Of a stretch of DNA of 64,000 bases, positions 41,446-50,368 are shown piece after piece; the stretch's first letter is position 1; every line of letters begins with the position of its first letter. Source of the stretch: Lachnospiraceae bacterium MD308. Its GTDB lineage: Bacteria; Bacillota; Clostridia; Lachnospirales; Lachnospiraceae. Below the pieces are notes generated by a model. It was not told the DNA's origin and searched no databases. It worked only from the letters and a program-made list of their open reading frames with translations. A program made the position numbers and the translations under genes. The DNA lies in NCBI GenBank assembly GCA_000403475.2, contig KE159796.1, positions 405,736 to 469,735 of the forward strand, in the 5' to 3' direction.

Positions 41446-41833
41446 ATGGAAAGAGAAATAGAGAAAGATTTAATACAGATTGAAAGCGCTATAAAGAGCC
41501 AGACAGAAAAAGATAATATGTTTACGGTGGCGGTCTTGCAGAGATGCTACAGGCTGGTATCAGAATTGAAGGAATACAAGGGCTTAGAAGAACAAGGGAA
41601 ACTGCTGAAACTGCCCTGTGCGGTGGGGGGATGCAGCATACCGGGTAAATATAGCAATGAGGGTACAGGATATCAAGGTGTTTGAAACAGGAGGGACCTT
41701 GTCGATGAAGATAGGATGCGTTGAAGACATCTATGGCGGGGAATGCATCTACCTGGCTGGCGAGATTGGGGGAATGGTTTTCCTCACTCGTGAAGATGCA
41801 GAAACCGCATTGAAAGGAGAGGATGAAGAATGA
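41446..41833 (+). pseudogene. Small phage-type gene split by a frameshift in a G6 run
   Basis: ATG 41446 (GGAGGGAAAT) codes MEREIEKDLIQIESAIKSQT ... EEQGKLLKLPCAVG and stops at 41685. Removing one G from 41625-41630 gives a continuous frame GDAAYRVNIAMRVQDIKVFE ... VFLTREDAETALKGEDEE to 41833. That matches the layout of a common Clostridial phage protein. It may be a true mutation, a phase-variable switch or a sequencing error. The stop overlaps the YopX start (ATGA). Confidence 0.65.
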
Positions 41834-42210
41834 GGGAAATATTGTTCAGGGCAAAGAGGAGCGATAACGGAGAATGGGTGGAAGGACTCTTGATACGTTG
41901 CGTTGTCGGGGAAATCCATATACAGAGGGTTGAGGACAACCTTTCCACAACCACGCATAAGGTAAACCCTGAGACGGTCTGCCAGTATACAGGATTGACT
42001 GACAAGGAGGGGAGGAAGATTTTTGAGGGGGATATCCTGAAACTGGAAGACTACCACGGGCAAAGGATGGTCCGTGTGTTTTACGGGGATTGCGGTTCCT
42101 GGTGTTACGGCGGTGACGGATTCTCTGATGAATACATATGGAATGGCAGCGGGAAGGAGGCTATCGGAAATATCTTTGATGAAATTTTCCCGATAACTGG
42201 TAAGAGCTAG
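41830..42210 (+). CDS. YopX-family phage protein
   Basis: 126 residues: ILFRAKRSDNGEWVEGLLI, TVCQYTGLTDKEGRKIFEGDIL and GNIFDEIF are the YopX blocks. Function unknown; very common in Firmicutes phages and prophages. Confidence 0.9.
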   Translation: MREILFRAKRSDNGEWVEGLLIRCVVGEIHIQRVEDNLSTTTHKVNPETVCQYTGLTDKEGRKIFEGDILKLEDYHGQRMVRVFYGDCGSWCYGGDGFSDEYIWNGSGKEAIGNIFDEIFPITGKS

Positions 42211-42522
42211 CATGACTTTTCAAGGCCTTCCCGTTTTTGGAACCGGGTTCCGGTTTGTAACAAGCATAGGAACACATAAATTGGGATTCTGGCATATAAC
42301 TGCAAAACGTGCCACATGTCCTTTAAAAGGCCGTGATGTTTGCAATGCATTATGGCGCAATCATGAGGGCATAGTTTTGCTCCACAAAACAGGCATCATA
42401 TCGTTTTTGGCTATACTATTGGAGGATTTAGGAATAAAGACCATATTCATAAATGATAGGAACATTAAGAAGTATCCCTTGTGGGGAACGGACAATGTCT
42501 AACATGCATAGGAGGTAGGAAG
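42211..42522. other. Intergenic region with palindrome, no convincing gene
   Basis: A plus frame of 96 codons exists but has no ribosome site and contains the palindrome GGAACCGGGTTCC. GGCTATACTATTGG near 42408 could hold a -10 box for the following genes. Confidence 0.4.
42239..42251. repeat. 13-bp palindrome GGAACCGGGTTCC, site 3
   Basis: Exact copy in an intergenic region, followed by CGGTTTGTAA, which also occurs near 26762. Confidence 0.8.
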
Positions 42523-42768
42523 ATGGGCACAAAGACAACTTTAAATGATCTGAATGAATATCTGTTCCAGGAGATGGACCGGCTCACGAATGAGGACTTA
42601 TCCGCGGAGGAGCTGGATAAGGAGATCAAACGCAGTGATGCCTTGCAGAAGGTAGCCAAAACGATAATTGACAATGGAACCCTTGCATTGCAGGCAAAGA
42701 AACATTTGGATGAATACGGGCAGGGAGACAGGGTGGAGATTCCCCTGCTTGGAGTTACGGATAAATGA
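42523..42768 (+). CDS. Small helical phage-type protein
   Basis: 81 residues, GGAGG site. LNDLNEYLFQEMDRLTNEDL, EELDKEIKRSDALQKVAKTIIDNGTLALQ is a typical short phage protein, function unknown. After TGA the same frame continues as LAEENKALRETVRNLHKRVK...WD to 42849, a coiled-coil peptide without its own start. Confidence 0.7.
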   Translation: MGTKTTLNDLNEYLFQEMDRLTNEDLSAEELDKEIKRSDALQKVAKTIIDNGTLALQAKKHLDEYGQGDRVEIPLLGVTDK

Positions 42769-42848
42769 CTGGCTGAGGAGAATAAGGCACTTCGGGAAAC
42801 GGTACGGAATTTGCATAAAAGGGTCAAAAAACTGGAGGATTGGGATTG

Positions 42849-43463
42849 ATGTCTGGACACCGCTATACAGCAGAAGAACAAAAGTTTATGGAAGAATATG
42901 TTCCAGGGCACAGCTATAAAGAAATCCAAAAAGCGTTCACGGAGAAATTCGGGTGGGGGATTTCCCTTGGACAGGTCAATGCCTATATAGGGAACCATCA
43001 TCTGAATACAGGGCGGACGGGGCGGTTCCCCAAAGGGCATGAGCCTGTGAATAAAGGGAAGAAAGGAACTTGTGCTGCAGGATGCGAAAGGACCTGGTTC
43101 AAAAAAGGGCATGTGCCGGCAGGGCACAGGCCGGTAGGCAGTGAACGGGTAAACGTGGACGGGTACATTGAAATCAAAGTGGCAGAACCCAACATATGGA
43201 AACTAAAGCATAGGGTCGTGTGGGAATCGGCAAACGGCAGGATACCAAAGGGCTGCATTATCCTATTCCGTGATAATGATAAGACAAATACGGAAATAGA
43301 CAACCTGTTGCTTGTCAGGCGTAGCACACACGCGGTATTGAACCATACCGGCCTTAGCGGGTACAGCGGGGAACTTAAAAACACGGCCATTCGCCTTGCG
43401 GAACTGAAAGAGGCCACTTCCAAGGCAAGGAAACGGAATGGAGGGGGAGGGCATGACAGTTAA
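42849..43463 (+). CDS. HNH endonuclease, phage type
   Basis: 204 residues from ATG 42849. An N-terminal HTH-like part (FMEEYVPGHSYKEIQKAFTEKF) is followed by GRFPKGHEPVNKGKK repeats and the HNH core GYIEIKV...LKHRVVWESANGRIPKGCII...DNDKTNTEIDNL. Free-standing homing-type nucleases of this kind bind and nick DNA. The C-terminus is basic. Confidence 0.88.
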   Translation: MSGHRYTAEEQKFMEEYVPGHSYKEIQKAFTEKFGWGISLGQVNAYIGNHHLNTGRTGRFPKGHEPVNKGKKGTCAAGCERTWFKKGHVPAGHRPVGSERVNVDGYIEIKVAEPNIWKLKHRVVWESANGRIPKGCIILFRDNDKTNTEIDNLLLVRRSTHAVLNHTGLSGYSGELKNTAIRLAELKEATSKARKRNGGGGHDS

Positions 43464-43662
43464 TGTCGTTGTAATAACAGAACAAAGCTATACGGTCGAG
43501 ATTGACGAGCCGGAAGGCATGGAAGATGAAATATTCCAGGAATTGTCCTGCGAGCCATGCATGGATGACATTATGGATGTGGAATCATTCCTTGACGATA
43601 AAGGACTGGATTACAGTATGGCAGCAGGGGAAAGCGATTCAAGAATAGAAATATGGAGATGA
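43453..43662 (+). CDS. Small acidic protein, unknown
   Basis: 69 residues; GGAGGGGGAGGG site; overlaps the HNH stop. Acidic with two cysteines (SCEPCMDDIMD). No family. Confidence 0.6.
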   Translation: MTVNVVVITEQSYTVEIDEPEGMEDEIFQELSCEPCMDDIMDVESFLDDKGLDYSMAAGESDSRIEIWR

Positions 43663-43754
43663 AGATAAGAATGCGGCTGATTGATGCAGACAGGATTAAA
43701 CAAAGTGTAACAAATCCTTTGGATTGGGCAGGTATTGGGCGAAGAAGAAAATAA
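43659..43754 (+). CDS. 31-residue peptide, probably a truncated phage gene
   Basis: ATGA overlap with the previous stop. MKIRMRLIDADRIKQSVTNP resembles the N-terminus of longer phage proteins (M.LIDAD.), cut off by TAA. Confidence 0.4.
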   Translation: MKIRMRLIDADRIKQSVTNPLDWAGIGRRRK

Positions 43755-43767
43755 AGGAGATGGGAGA

Positions 43768-43971
43768 ATGAACAATAATATAAGCTGGCTTACAACAGTT
43801 CCTGCAACGGATATAAATTTTAAGAGTCACTTGCAGCATGCGACGGTTGAGGAGATTAAAGAGGCACTCTTTGTTTTGGCTGAGAAAGAAGAAAAGGGAA
43901 ACAAATCACGGGTTACGGCTTTATCAAGGGAACTGCGGAAAAGGGAGAGAGCCGAAAGCAAGGAAAAATAA
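43768..43971 (+). CDS. Small phage-type protein
   Basis: 67 residues, AAAGGAG site. HATVEEIKEALFVLAEKEEKGNKSRVTALSRELRKRE; helical and charged, unknown function. Confidence 0.6.
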   Translation: MNNNISWLTTVPATDINFKSHLQHATVEEIKEALFVLAEKEEKGNKSRVTALSRELRKRERAESKEK

Positions 43972-43990
43972 AATGGAAAGGTAGGAGAAT

Positions 43991-44269
43991 ATGAAAGTAA
44001 ATGGAATTATTCGTAGAGTTGATGATTTGGGAAGAGTCACAATTCCAAAAGAGGTAAGAAGAAAATTCAGTATTACAGATGGTACTCCGATGGAGATATT
44101 TACTAATTCTGACGGAATAATTTTAAGGAAATACAGCGCAGGGGAAGAATTGCTGAATATGGTTTCTGTTTTGGCAGAGGCTGTTGATGATTCTGTTGAT
44201 GATTTAGAAAGAGAAAAGGTATCTGCAATTCGTGAACATATCAAAGAGATAAGAAATGTCTTGAAATAG
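43991..44269 (+). CDS. AbrB/SpoVT-family regulator
   Basis: 92 residues. GIIRRVDDLGRVTIPKEVRRKFSITDGTPMEIF is the swapped-hairpin DNA-binding domain of AbrB. The C-terminal half is helical. Probably a transition-state-type repressor controlling this operon. Confidence 0.9.
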   Translation: MKVNGIIRRVDDLGRVTIPKEVRRKFSITDGTPMEIFTNSDGIILRKYSAGEELLNMVSVLAEAVDDSVDDLEREKVSAIREHIKEIRNVLK

Positions 44270-44287
44270 GGGATTGTGGAGGGAAAT

Positions 44288-45019
44288 ATGAAGAACATAA
44301 ATCTTTATCAGGAAATGAACGATAAAATCGCAGATTTGCTTTTAGGTTGTGAGGATAATGGAATGTGCCTTTATGCCGGAGCATACATAAAGAGCCTTGA
44401 AGAACAGATTGAAAAATATAAAGACTTAGAGGAAAAGGGAAAGCTGCTGGAATTGGACAGTCATGAGGACAAAGGAAAAACAACATTAATTGATAAAGAG
44501 CTGGTAAAGGCATTAAGATGCTTGTCCAGTCAGGATGGAAACGGAGATTGCCATATAGAGCATCACAATGTCATGCATATGAATGGCGGTACTCCTGAGA
44601 TATATTGCGGAAACGAGCCGCATGATGGAAGAATCCAATGCCCATATTACCAAAACAAATATGATGTATGCTTTGAGGATGGAGAGTGCTGTGAATGGCT
44701 TAGGGCGGCCGCGGATAAATTAGAGAAAATGTCCGGGCGGTTAGACGAACTGGAGGGGCGTAAAGAAGATATTAAATGGCTGGAATGGGAAAACGGAAAG
44801 GAATGGGGAGAGATAGAGTGCCCTATGTTAGGCGGCAAAAGCGTCATGACGTACTATCCGGAAGGAGCTCCATGCTATTACTCCTATACGGCGCCCTTCG
44901 TAAGCGACGGGGATACCTGCTATTACAGATATGACCATGACGAGGGCTGCTGGGATGGGGATACATTATTCTGCATGGGTGAATATAAGGAGGGCGCAGT
45001 AATTAAATTCAGTGAATGA
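44288..45019 (+). CDS. Unknown phage-type protein with Cys/His-rich middle
   Basis: 243 residues, GGAGGGAAAT site. The N-terminus (QIEKYKDLEEKGKLLELDS) resembles that of the 41446 gene. The middle CHIEHHNVMHM...CPYYQNKYDVCFEDGECCEW is Cys/His-rich. The C-terminus is acidic and aromatic. No family recognised. Confidence 0.65.
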   Translation: MKNINLYQEMNDKIADLLLGCEDNGMCLYAGAYIKSLEEQIEKYKDLEEKGKLLELDSHEDKGKTTLIDKELVKALRCLSSQDGNGDCHIEHHNVMHMNGGTPEIYCGNEPHDGRIQCPYYQNKYDVCFEDGECCEWLRAAADKLEKMSGRLDELEGRKEDIKWLEWENGKEWGEIECPMLGGKSVMTYYPEGAPCYYSYTAPFVSDGDTCYYRYDHDEGCWDGDTLFCMGEYKEGAVIKFSE

Positions 45020-45126
45020 GAGGAGAAGCGGAAGCCGCATTGGAGAGGCAGCAGGAAACAGAATGGGAGAAAGCAAAAAGTGAGAAGAAAACTAACCAAG
45101 ACAGAAAGAAAGATTGTATACGATAA
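45016..45126 (+). CDS. 36-residue peptide, end of a phage-type gene
   Basis: ATGA overlap with 45019. MRGEAEAALERQQETEWEKA looks like the C-terminus of proteins ending ...EEAEAALE. Overlaps the HNH gene in another frame; likely debris. Confidence 0.35.
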   Translation: MRGEAEAALERQQETEWEKAKSEKKTNQDRKKDCIR

Positions 45127-45472
45127 ATGCAGCGGACATTGTGCGTACTGCGGATGTGAGATTCCTTTTAAAGGCTTTCATGTAGATCATGTGCGCTGCA
45201 TGAGAAACTTTGAGTATATGGACGAAAGCATTGATACAGTTGAAAATATGCTCCCATCCTGCGGTAGCTGTAACCGGTATAAATCAACCTATGACTTGGA
45301 AACCTTCCGTAAAATGCTCTCTGGCATACCTCAGAGGCTTGCGAGGGATGTCAGCACATATAATATTGCGATAAGGTATGGAATGGTGGAAGAACACCAC
45401 GAGCCGATACGGTTTTACTTTGAAAAGATACAAGCGATGGCCAGAGAAGTGGAAAGGAGTAAGGGAAAATGA
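45080..45472 (+). CDS. HNH endonuclease with CxxC zinc site
   Basis: 130 residues from GTG 45080. CSGHCAYCGCEIPFKGFHVDHV holds CxxC and the D-H pair; MLPSCGSCNRYKSTYDLE holds the second CxxC and the N. A McrA/HNH-type nuclease. Confidence 0.85.
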   Translation: MRRKLTKTERKIVYDKCSGHCAYCGCEIPFKGFHVDHVRCMRNFEYMDESIDTVENMLPSCGSCNRYKSTYDLETFRKMLSGIPQRLARDVSTYNIAIRYGMVEEHHEPIRFYFEKIQAMAREVERSKGK

Positions 45473-46017
45473 GAGAAATATTTGACAATCCCGACCTAAT
45501 ATGGAGAACAGCCATGACACAATACCAATGGTTACTCTGCCCATCCGCGGAGGAAAACCCGAACAAAAATCAGATCAGACATGGAGGCGAAAACCTGCCG
45601 ATTTTGTGTCGTTTGTACAAGAATGAGGCTGTGGTGGATATTAAGAATATGGAAGTTAAAAAGCAGAGGTATAGTATGGGTTGGAATGCTGGATATACAA
45701 TTATGGAAAATACGGTTGTCACTTTGTATGACAGTGGAATGCTTACAAGTGACCTTTTGAATGAAATCATGGAGCCGTACAAGGGGACTGACTGTGATTC
45801 TGGTGGTTCACATGATTTGAAAGCGAAGGATGGTTTAGGTGTCGAAGAAATTATCTGCAAGACCATGAAACCGGAAGAATACAAAGAAACGGTTGAAAAT
45901 CCCAAGTGGTATGAGGGAGAAGAACCAGAAACGGAATACCATGATAAATGGCGTTCTAATGAAAAGGCTTATAATTTATTTTCTTCCATATGGCGTGATA
46001 TATGGGGGATATGGTAA
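45469..46017 (+). CDS. Unknown protein
   Basis: 182 residues; ATGA overlap with the HNH stop. Acidic, Trp-rich end (WRSNEKAYNLFSSIWRDIWGIW). No domain recognised. Confidence 0.55.
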   Translation: MREIFDNPDLIWRTAMTQYQWLLCPSAEENPNKNQIRHGGENLPILCRLYKNEAVVDIKNMEVKKQRYSMGWNAGYTIMENTVVTLYDSGMLTSDLLNEIMEPYKGTDCDSGGSHDLKAKDGLGVEEIICKTMKPEEYKETVENPKWYEGEEPETEYHDKWRSNEKAYNLFSSIWRDIWGIW

Positions 46018-46403
46018 GTAAGACGGTGGTCGAATGTTGATATGGGGGAATGTTCAAAGTTGAATTTTCCAAAGGAGGAAAAGCAGTCATTAAATGTTGC
46101 GGAAAAATTTTTGACAAAAGGGAACCAGATGCTGTTATAGCTATTCAAAGAAATGCTGTAGTGGAATGGCGGCAATAGAATTTATGGAAAGCCTTGCAGA
46201 TGTGATTGACGAAGAGGTAAGGATGCCGGAGTTTTGTGAGGAATATTACTGTCCGAACTGTGGAACACGGTATTTGTAGGGGAGATGCGCCAGCAGGGAT
46301 AAAGCAGTAGCTAAAAAATATCATGTTGAGAATGTAGCGGAAACATACCCGTGCCTCCTAATTAAGGAAATGGGTAAGAAACTTGACAAAGAAAGGAGTT
46401 TTT
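46018..46403 (+). other. Degenerate stretch with Cys-rich fragments
   Basis: Frames without proper starts read VIKCCGKIFDKREPDAVIA (ends 46175) and, from ATG 46166, MAAIEFMESLADVIDEEVRM...CPNCGTRYL (ends 46279). These look like pieces of zinc-binding phage genes. A variant motif CCTAATTAA lies 47 bases before the next gene. Confidence 0.4.
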
Positions 46404-47453
46404 ATGGACAAGAAAGAAATAAGTGAAATTAAGAAACAGTTTAAATTGGAAAACAATAGCGTGATACGGATCGCGTCGTGCCATGTGTCACAGGATGGAT
46501 GCAGCATCCAGCCGCCGACAGAATTTTTGAGGTTAACGGAAGACAGCGAGTCCAGATATCTTGCTCTTTTCTGCAAAGCTCTTTCCGGGAAAATTGGGAA
46601 TACGTTATTTAATATGGAATTCCCTCCCAAGGACGGGGCGGAGGATGCTTTATACAGGCTGCGTGATGGGCACCTGAAAGAGCAGGCATACGTGGAAGAG
46701 TTTTTTGGTATGGTGGCAAACAGCTATCAATGCGACGAAGATTATACGGTTATCCTTGCATATGGTTGCTATGATGCCCCGTCTGCCGACCCGTTTGAGT
46801 ACATCCTTTGCTGCATGTGTCCTGTTCGCCCGTCTAAGCCAGGGCTGTCTTATGATTCACAGAATGCCTCCCTCAAGATCCGGGATAAGGAACTGTGGGT
46901 AAGCCCGCCGGCGGATGCATTCCTGTACCCGGCGTTCAATGACCGGAAAGAAGATCTGCATGGACTTCTCTATTTTTCTAAAAAGGGCGCGCAGGAAGAA
47001 TTCCTGCGGCGGCTTGTAGGCAAGAACCGTCCGTTGTCGGAGAAAGAAGAGCGGGAGTGGATTTCAGGCACACTGGCAGATATCACTGATGGAGCCTGTA
47101 CCTTTACACAGGTCCGTGCTGTCCAGGAGTTGGCAGAAGAATGGATGGGCGAGGATGGAGCGCGGCAGGTTGGAAAAAAGGAGCTGGAATATATGCTTGA
47201 GGAGGCGGGATTCAGTGAAGAACAGGTGGATGCGTTTGACCAGGAATATGACAGGAAGTGTGCTGGAACGTCCCTGTCGCTGTCAAGCCTGGCTGATGAA
47301 AATGCGGTTGTCGTGAAAACAGGCGGCCTGCATATAAAGGCAGAAAACGGTACGGATATCCAAACAAAGACCGTAGACGGCAGGCTGTGTATCGTTATCC
47401 CCGTGGGCACGGGCATTGCAGAGGTCAATGGTATGGCATGTAAGCTCGGTTAA
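46404..47453 (+). CDS. DUF4317-family protein
   Basis: 349 residues, GAAAGGAG site. MDKKEISEIKKQFKLENNSV, FCKALSGKIGNTLFNMEFP and YTVILAYGCYDAP are the DUF4317 blocks. Family is widespread in Lachnospiraceae; no known function. Confidence 0.88.
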   Translation: MDKKEISEIKKQFKLENNSVIRIASCHVSQDGCSIQPPTEFLRLTEDSESRYLALFCKALSGKIGNTLFNMEFPPKDGAEDALYRLRDGHLKEQAYVEEFFGMVANSYQCDEDYTVILAYGCYDAPSADPFEYILCCMCPVRPSKPGLSYDSQNASLKIRDKELWVSPPADAFLYPAFNDRKEDLHGLLYFSKKGAQEEFLRRLVGKNRPLSEKEEREWISGTLADITDGACTFTQVRAVQELAEEWMGEDGARQVGKKELEYMLEEAGFSEEQVDAFDQEYDRKCAGTSLSLSSLADENAVVVKTGGLHIKAENGTDIQTKTVDGRLCIVIPVGTGIAEVNGMACKLG

Positions 47454-47545
47454 TGCCCTTTTGAGCATCTAAAAGAGGACGCATTATAGAAATAGTGAGG
47501 GAGTCCATAGGCAGAGGCGTGGACTCCTGTAAAATGATAGGGATC

Positions 47546-47944
47546 CTAACTGGATTGCCCAGTGGCTAGGTCAAAATATTTCCAAATGCATTTTGCATCG
47601 TCTTCCGATTTTGAAAACAGGTAGGGTTCCCGTTTGTCGTTGAATACTAAAAGGGTGTCGTCAAATTGATACATATGATACCGGTTCCCCCTTCGGAAAA
47701 TATATTTTTGGCCAGTATCAAATATGTTGTGGATGCATTTGATATCCATATGTTCCAGGATTGGGCTCCCCTTCCGTATTTGCCGTTCTAAAACGCACAT
47801 CCAATACGTGCAGCTGGCGCGGTATGGATTGCTGTGTGCAGCGCCGGATTGCCGCTCCTGATCCATGTAAGCAAGCAGCTGCCTTAACTCTTCATCAGTA
47901 TATTCCCGTAGTTCTGTCAAAGTCATATTATATATAGGATTCAT
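47546..47944 (-). CDS. Unknown small protein
   Basis: 132 residues from ATG 47944 (AGAGGGG). MTLTELREYTDEELRQLLAY start, then basic/aromatic strands (YIFRRGNRYHMYQFDDTLLV). No family. Convergent with DUF4317. Confidence 0.6.
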   Translation of the reverse strand: MNPIYNMTLTELREYTDEELRQLLAYMDQERQSGAAHSNPYRASCTYWMCVLERQIRKGSPILEHMDIKCIHNIFDTGQKYIFRRGNRYHMYQFDDTLLVFNDKREPYLFSKSEDDAKCIWKYFDLATGQSS

Positions 47945-48187
47945 AGTTTCCCCTCTGGTATTAATAAGTAGGATATATTTTAGCACAACCGTAACGCCCC
48001 ATCAACAGATTGTTGGCGACCGTAGGTGACTTCAGGGGGATTGTGCTGGAAGAAAGCAAAAAGAGCGGCGCTGATGCCGCTTTTTTGCATGGAACCGCTG
48101 GAATATGAGGCGCTTTCCAAATGTTCCTGTTCTATTGTAGCAGGAAGAGCTTTGGCACACAAGGAGGTATTTCTGTTTTCCAAAAAC

Positions 48188-48196
48188 CCATATTAA
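48188..48196 (+). promoter_or_regulatory. Core-gene motif CCATATTAA
   Basis: 38 bases before GTG 48226. First copy of the second core block. Confidence 0.45.
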
Positions 48197-48225
48197 GGAT
48201 GATTCCAATGGAGGGGGAAGGGGAA

Positions 48226-48918
48226 GTGAAAAAAATTTTGCCTATCATATTGCTGGTCATAACTACAATCACTACTACTGGGAACAAGGCAGATAGCAGA
48301 GCGCCTGATCCACCCGGAGAAAAAGTGCTGTATGGGCGGGTGTATGAACGTGTAGGCGAGACGGTTTCTGGAGCGGGCATCTATTCCAATCCTGAGAATA
48401 ACCGGGCAAAGCACTATGTCCTTGCAGCTATCGAAGATGCGGGGCTCCACGATGGGATGAGTGACTTTGAAAAAGCATGCGCGGTCAATGCGTATCTGGT
48501 GGACGAGCTTTCTTATGCGGATTATGCGACAGTGGAGGGGTATCCATATAAAGAAGACTATGTGCCGTTCACGGACTACTGCTTGCTTTCGGACCATGCG
48601 GTATGTGCCGGGTATGCGGAAGCGTTCCAGTCCATGTGCTGTGCGCTGGGGATTGAATGCTGGTATGTGACCGGATATGTCAGCAAAAGAGGGGAAATCT
48701 GTTATCACGCATGGAACTGCGTTGTGATCGGAGGCATGAGATATTATATGGATCCGTGCCTCAATGACGGATCAGATAATGCTTTCTGCATGTCCGAAAC
48801 ACTGTGGGCGACCCATGCAGTAGAGAAGGAGCACGAGATTTTCCGGATCAGCGGGCAGCGGCTGCCGTTCCCGGATTTGGTTCAGGAAAGACACCTGTCC
48901 GGGTGTGTGGTATACTGA
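48226..48918 (+). CDS. Secreted transglutaminase-like protein
   Basis: 230 residues from GTG 48226 (GGAGGGGGAAGGGG); ATG 48208 is an alternative. Signal peptide KKILPIILLVITTITTTG. The transglutaminase core: VCAGYAEAFQSMCCALGIECWYVTGYV (catalytic Cys), CYHAWNCVVIGG (His) and RYYMDPCLND (Asp). Probably a cell-surface protein cross-linker or protease-like enzyme. Could act on surface proteins of the element. Confidence 0.85.
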   Translation: MKKILPIILLVITTITTTGNKADSRAPDPPGEKVLYGRVYERVGETVSGAGIYSNPENNRAKHYVLAAIEDAGLHDGMSDFEKACAVNAYLVDELSYADYATVEGYPYKEDYVPFTDYCLLSDHAVCAGYAEAFQSMCCALGIECWYVTGYVSKRGEICYHAWNCVVIGGMRYYMDPCLNDGSDNAFCMSETLWATHAVEKEHEIFRISGQRLPFPDLVQERHLSGCVVY

Positions 48919-49171
48919 CGCCAGAGTTAAGGACGGACGGGCGGTAAGCCCTTTACGATAGATTTTTCCTCCTATCAGGAGCCGTAGGAAAGCCTGCGGC
49001 TCTGGATATTGACGAGACGGGGCCTTTGCCCCTATACATAAATTGACTACTCCTATTAATGATCGGAAAGGCGGGGCTTGGCAGATGGCTGGTCCCGTTT
49101 TTCCGTGAATGGGATTTCACGAATTCCTCAAATTAACTATGGAAAATATTCATTATAAGGAGGAAAGGAAT
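48919..49171. other. Intergenic leader with two hairpins
   Basis: GGAGCCGTAGG...CCTGCGGCTC near 48980 and GGGGCCTTTGCCCC near 49020 are hairpins; the T tail is weak. No gene seen. Motif TCAAATTAA at 49128. Confidence 0.45.
49128..49136 (+). promoter_or_regulatory. Core-gene motif variant TCAAATTAA
   Basis: 44 bases before ATG 49172. Confidence 0.4.
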
Positions 49172-49864
49172 ATGAACAGATACTATTACACTTATGGGAA
49201 CGGGAACGGGAGCGATGGCGGGGGATGGACTGAGGTTGTCGCACAGGACATGCGGGAGGCTCATGAAGTTTTCAAAAAACACCATCCGTGCCTTTCCCAC
49301 GGAGTCCTCAATTGTGCGGATTATTATACGGAGGCGACATTTAGGGGAACCGGAATGCGGGAAGGGAATTTCGGCAGGAAATGCAGGGAAGTCCTTTTTT
49401 CAGAAACAGCGCAGAAAGAAGGTGCGCTTATCCGTTATCGGTTTTTGACAAAAGCAGAGGACTATCGCCCGTTAAAGGATATGGAAAAAATCCGGATGCC
49501 GTGGTGGTGCACTGCGGAAGGAACCGGGGTTTCCATTATCGTCTGCTATCTGCCCCTGATGTTGGCACTCCACGATTTCTGGCCGGATGCTTTTGACATT
49601 GAATGGGAAGATAAAACGGAGATTGAGTACACAGACCGGTTTGTAAAGCCGGACTGGATGCCGGAGCCGACAGAAAAGGAAACGCTATGGGCGTATGAAA
49701 TCCTTGATCTTGCAAAAGGCATCGTGTGGGCTCCGGACAGGGAGGCGGCAGAGGTAAGGGTACGCAGACACTATGAAAATTACCCGTCTTATAGCCGGCA
49801 TACCCAAGTCCGTATCAACGTTCCTGCTTGCGACTATGAGAATGGCGTATATGAGTGGAGGTGA
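49172..49864 (+). CDS. Unknown protein
   Basis: 230 residues, AAGGAGG site. Gly-rich start (YYTYGNGNGSDGGGWTEVVA), repeated in weak form near 165-225 (IVWAPDREAAEVRVRRHYEN). One hydrophobic segment, VSIIVCYLPLMLAL, within a WWCTAEG context. Family unknown. Confidence 0.6.
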   Translation: MNRYYYTYGNGNGSDGGGWTEVVAQDMREAHEVFKKHHPCLSHGVLNCADYYTEATFRGTGMREGNFGRKCREVLFSETAQKEGALIRYRFLTKAEDYRPLKDMEKIRMPWWCTAEGTGVSIIVCYLPLMLALHDFWPDAFDIEWEDKTEIEYTDRFVKPDWMPEPTEKETLWAYEILDLAKGIVWAPDREAAEVRVRRHYENYPSYSRHTQVRINVPACDYENGVYEWR

Positions 49865-49868
49865 CCGT

Positions 49869-50216
49869 ATGAGAGATTCAAGGTTTTTAGAGGACATTGA
49901 AGACGCTGCCCTTTTGATGCAATACTTATATGAAGGGAATACGGTTACGGTAAAGAATGCCATCGGAGTGCCATTGGAGATAACCATGGATGAAGAAGGG
50001 TACATTTTCCAAAAGAACTTGAATTTCCCAGAGTCTCCCAGGCATTTGAAAGCCTACCAGCTTCCGGAATGGCTGGGGATCATTGACCAGTTGAAAGGAC
50101 AGCCAGAGGAAAATCTGGCGGATGCGAACACCGGAAATGGGTTCCAAAATCAATGGGATGAAATACGTTTCATTACCCTTGCAAACCGTTCCCTACGCAA
50201 AGTGAAAAATCGCTGA
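49869..50216 (+). CDS. Unknown small protein
   Basis: 115 residues from ATG 49869 (GGAGGTG), 4 bases after the previous stop; probably cotranscribed with it. Acidic, helical; no domain. Confidence 0.6.
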   Translation: MRDSRFLEDIEDAALLMQYLYEGNTVTVKNAIGVPLEITMDEEGYIFQKNLNFPESPRHLKAYQLPEWLGIIDQLKGQPEENLADANTGNGFQNQWDEIRFITLANRSLRKVKNR

Positions 50217-50229
50217 CTGGCGATAGGTA

Positions 50230-50257
50230 AAAGAAGCCATCCTTGGCTTCTTTTTTT
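50230..50257 (+). terminator. Terminator AAGAAGCC/GGCTTCTT with T7
   Basis: Same style of stem as after the DUF5758 genes. Confidence 0.85.
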
Positions 50258-50287
50258 AAGCAGTGGCCCAATGCTCCGGGATGAAAA

Positions 50288-50296
50288 CCATATTAT
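50288..50296 (+). promoter_or_regulatory. Core-gene motif CCATATTAT
   Basis: 81 bases before ATG 50369. A separate TATAAT at 50341-50346 is also close to the gene. Confidence 0.4.
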
Positions 50297-50368
50297 TGAT
50301 AACACTTCGTGCCACATGAAGGCGGATATGCCTGGGTTTGTATAATTAAGGAAAAAGGAGGATTTTTT

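Noticed and set aside
42212-42502. 96-codon plus frame
   Set aside because: No ribosome site; contains the palindrome and promoter-like DNA.
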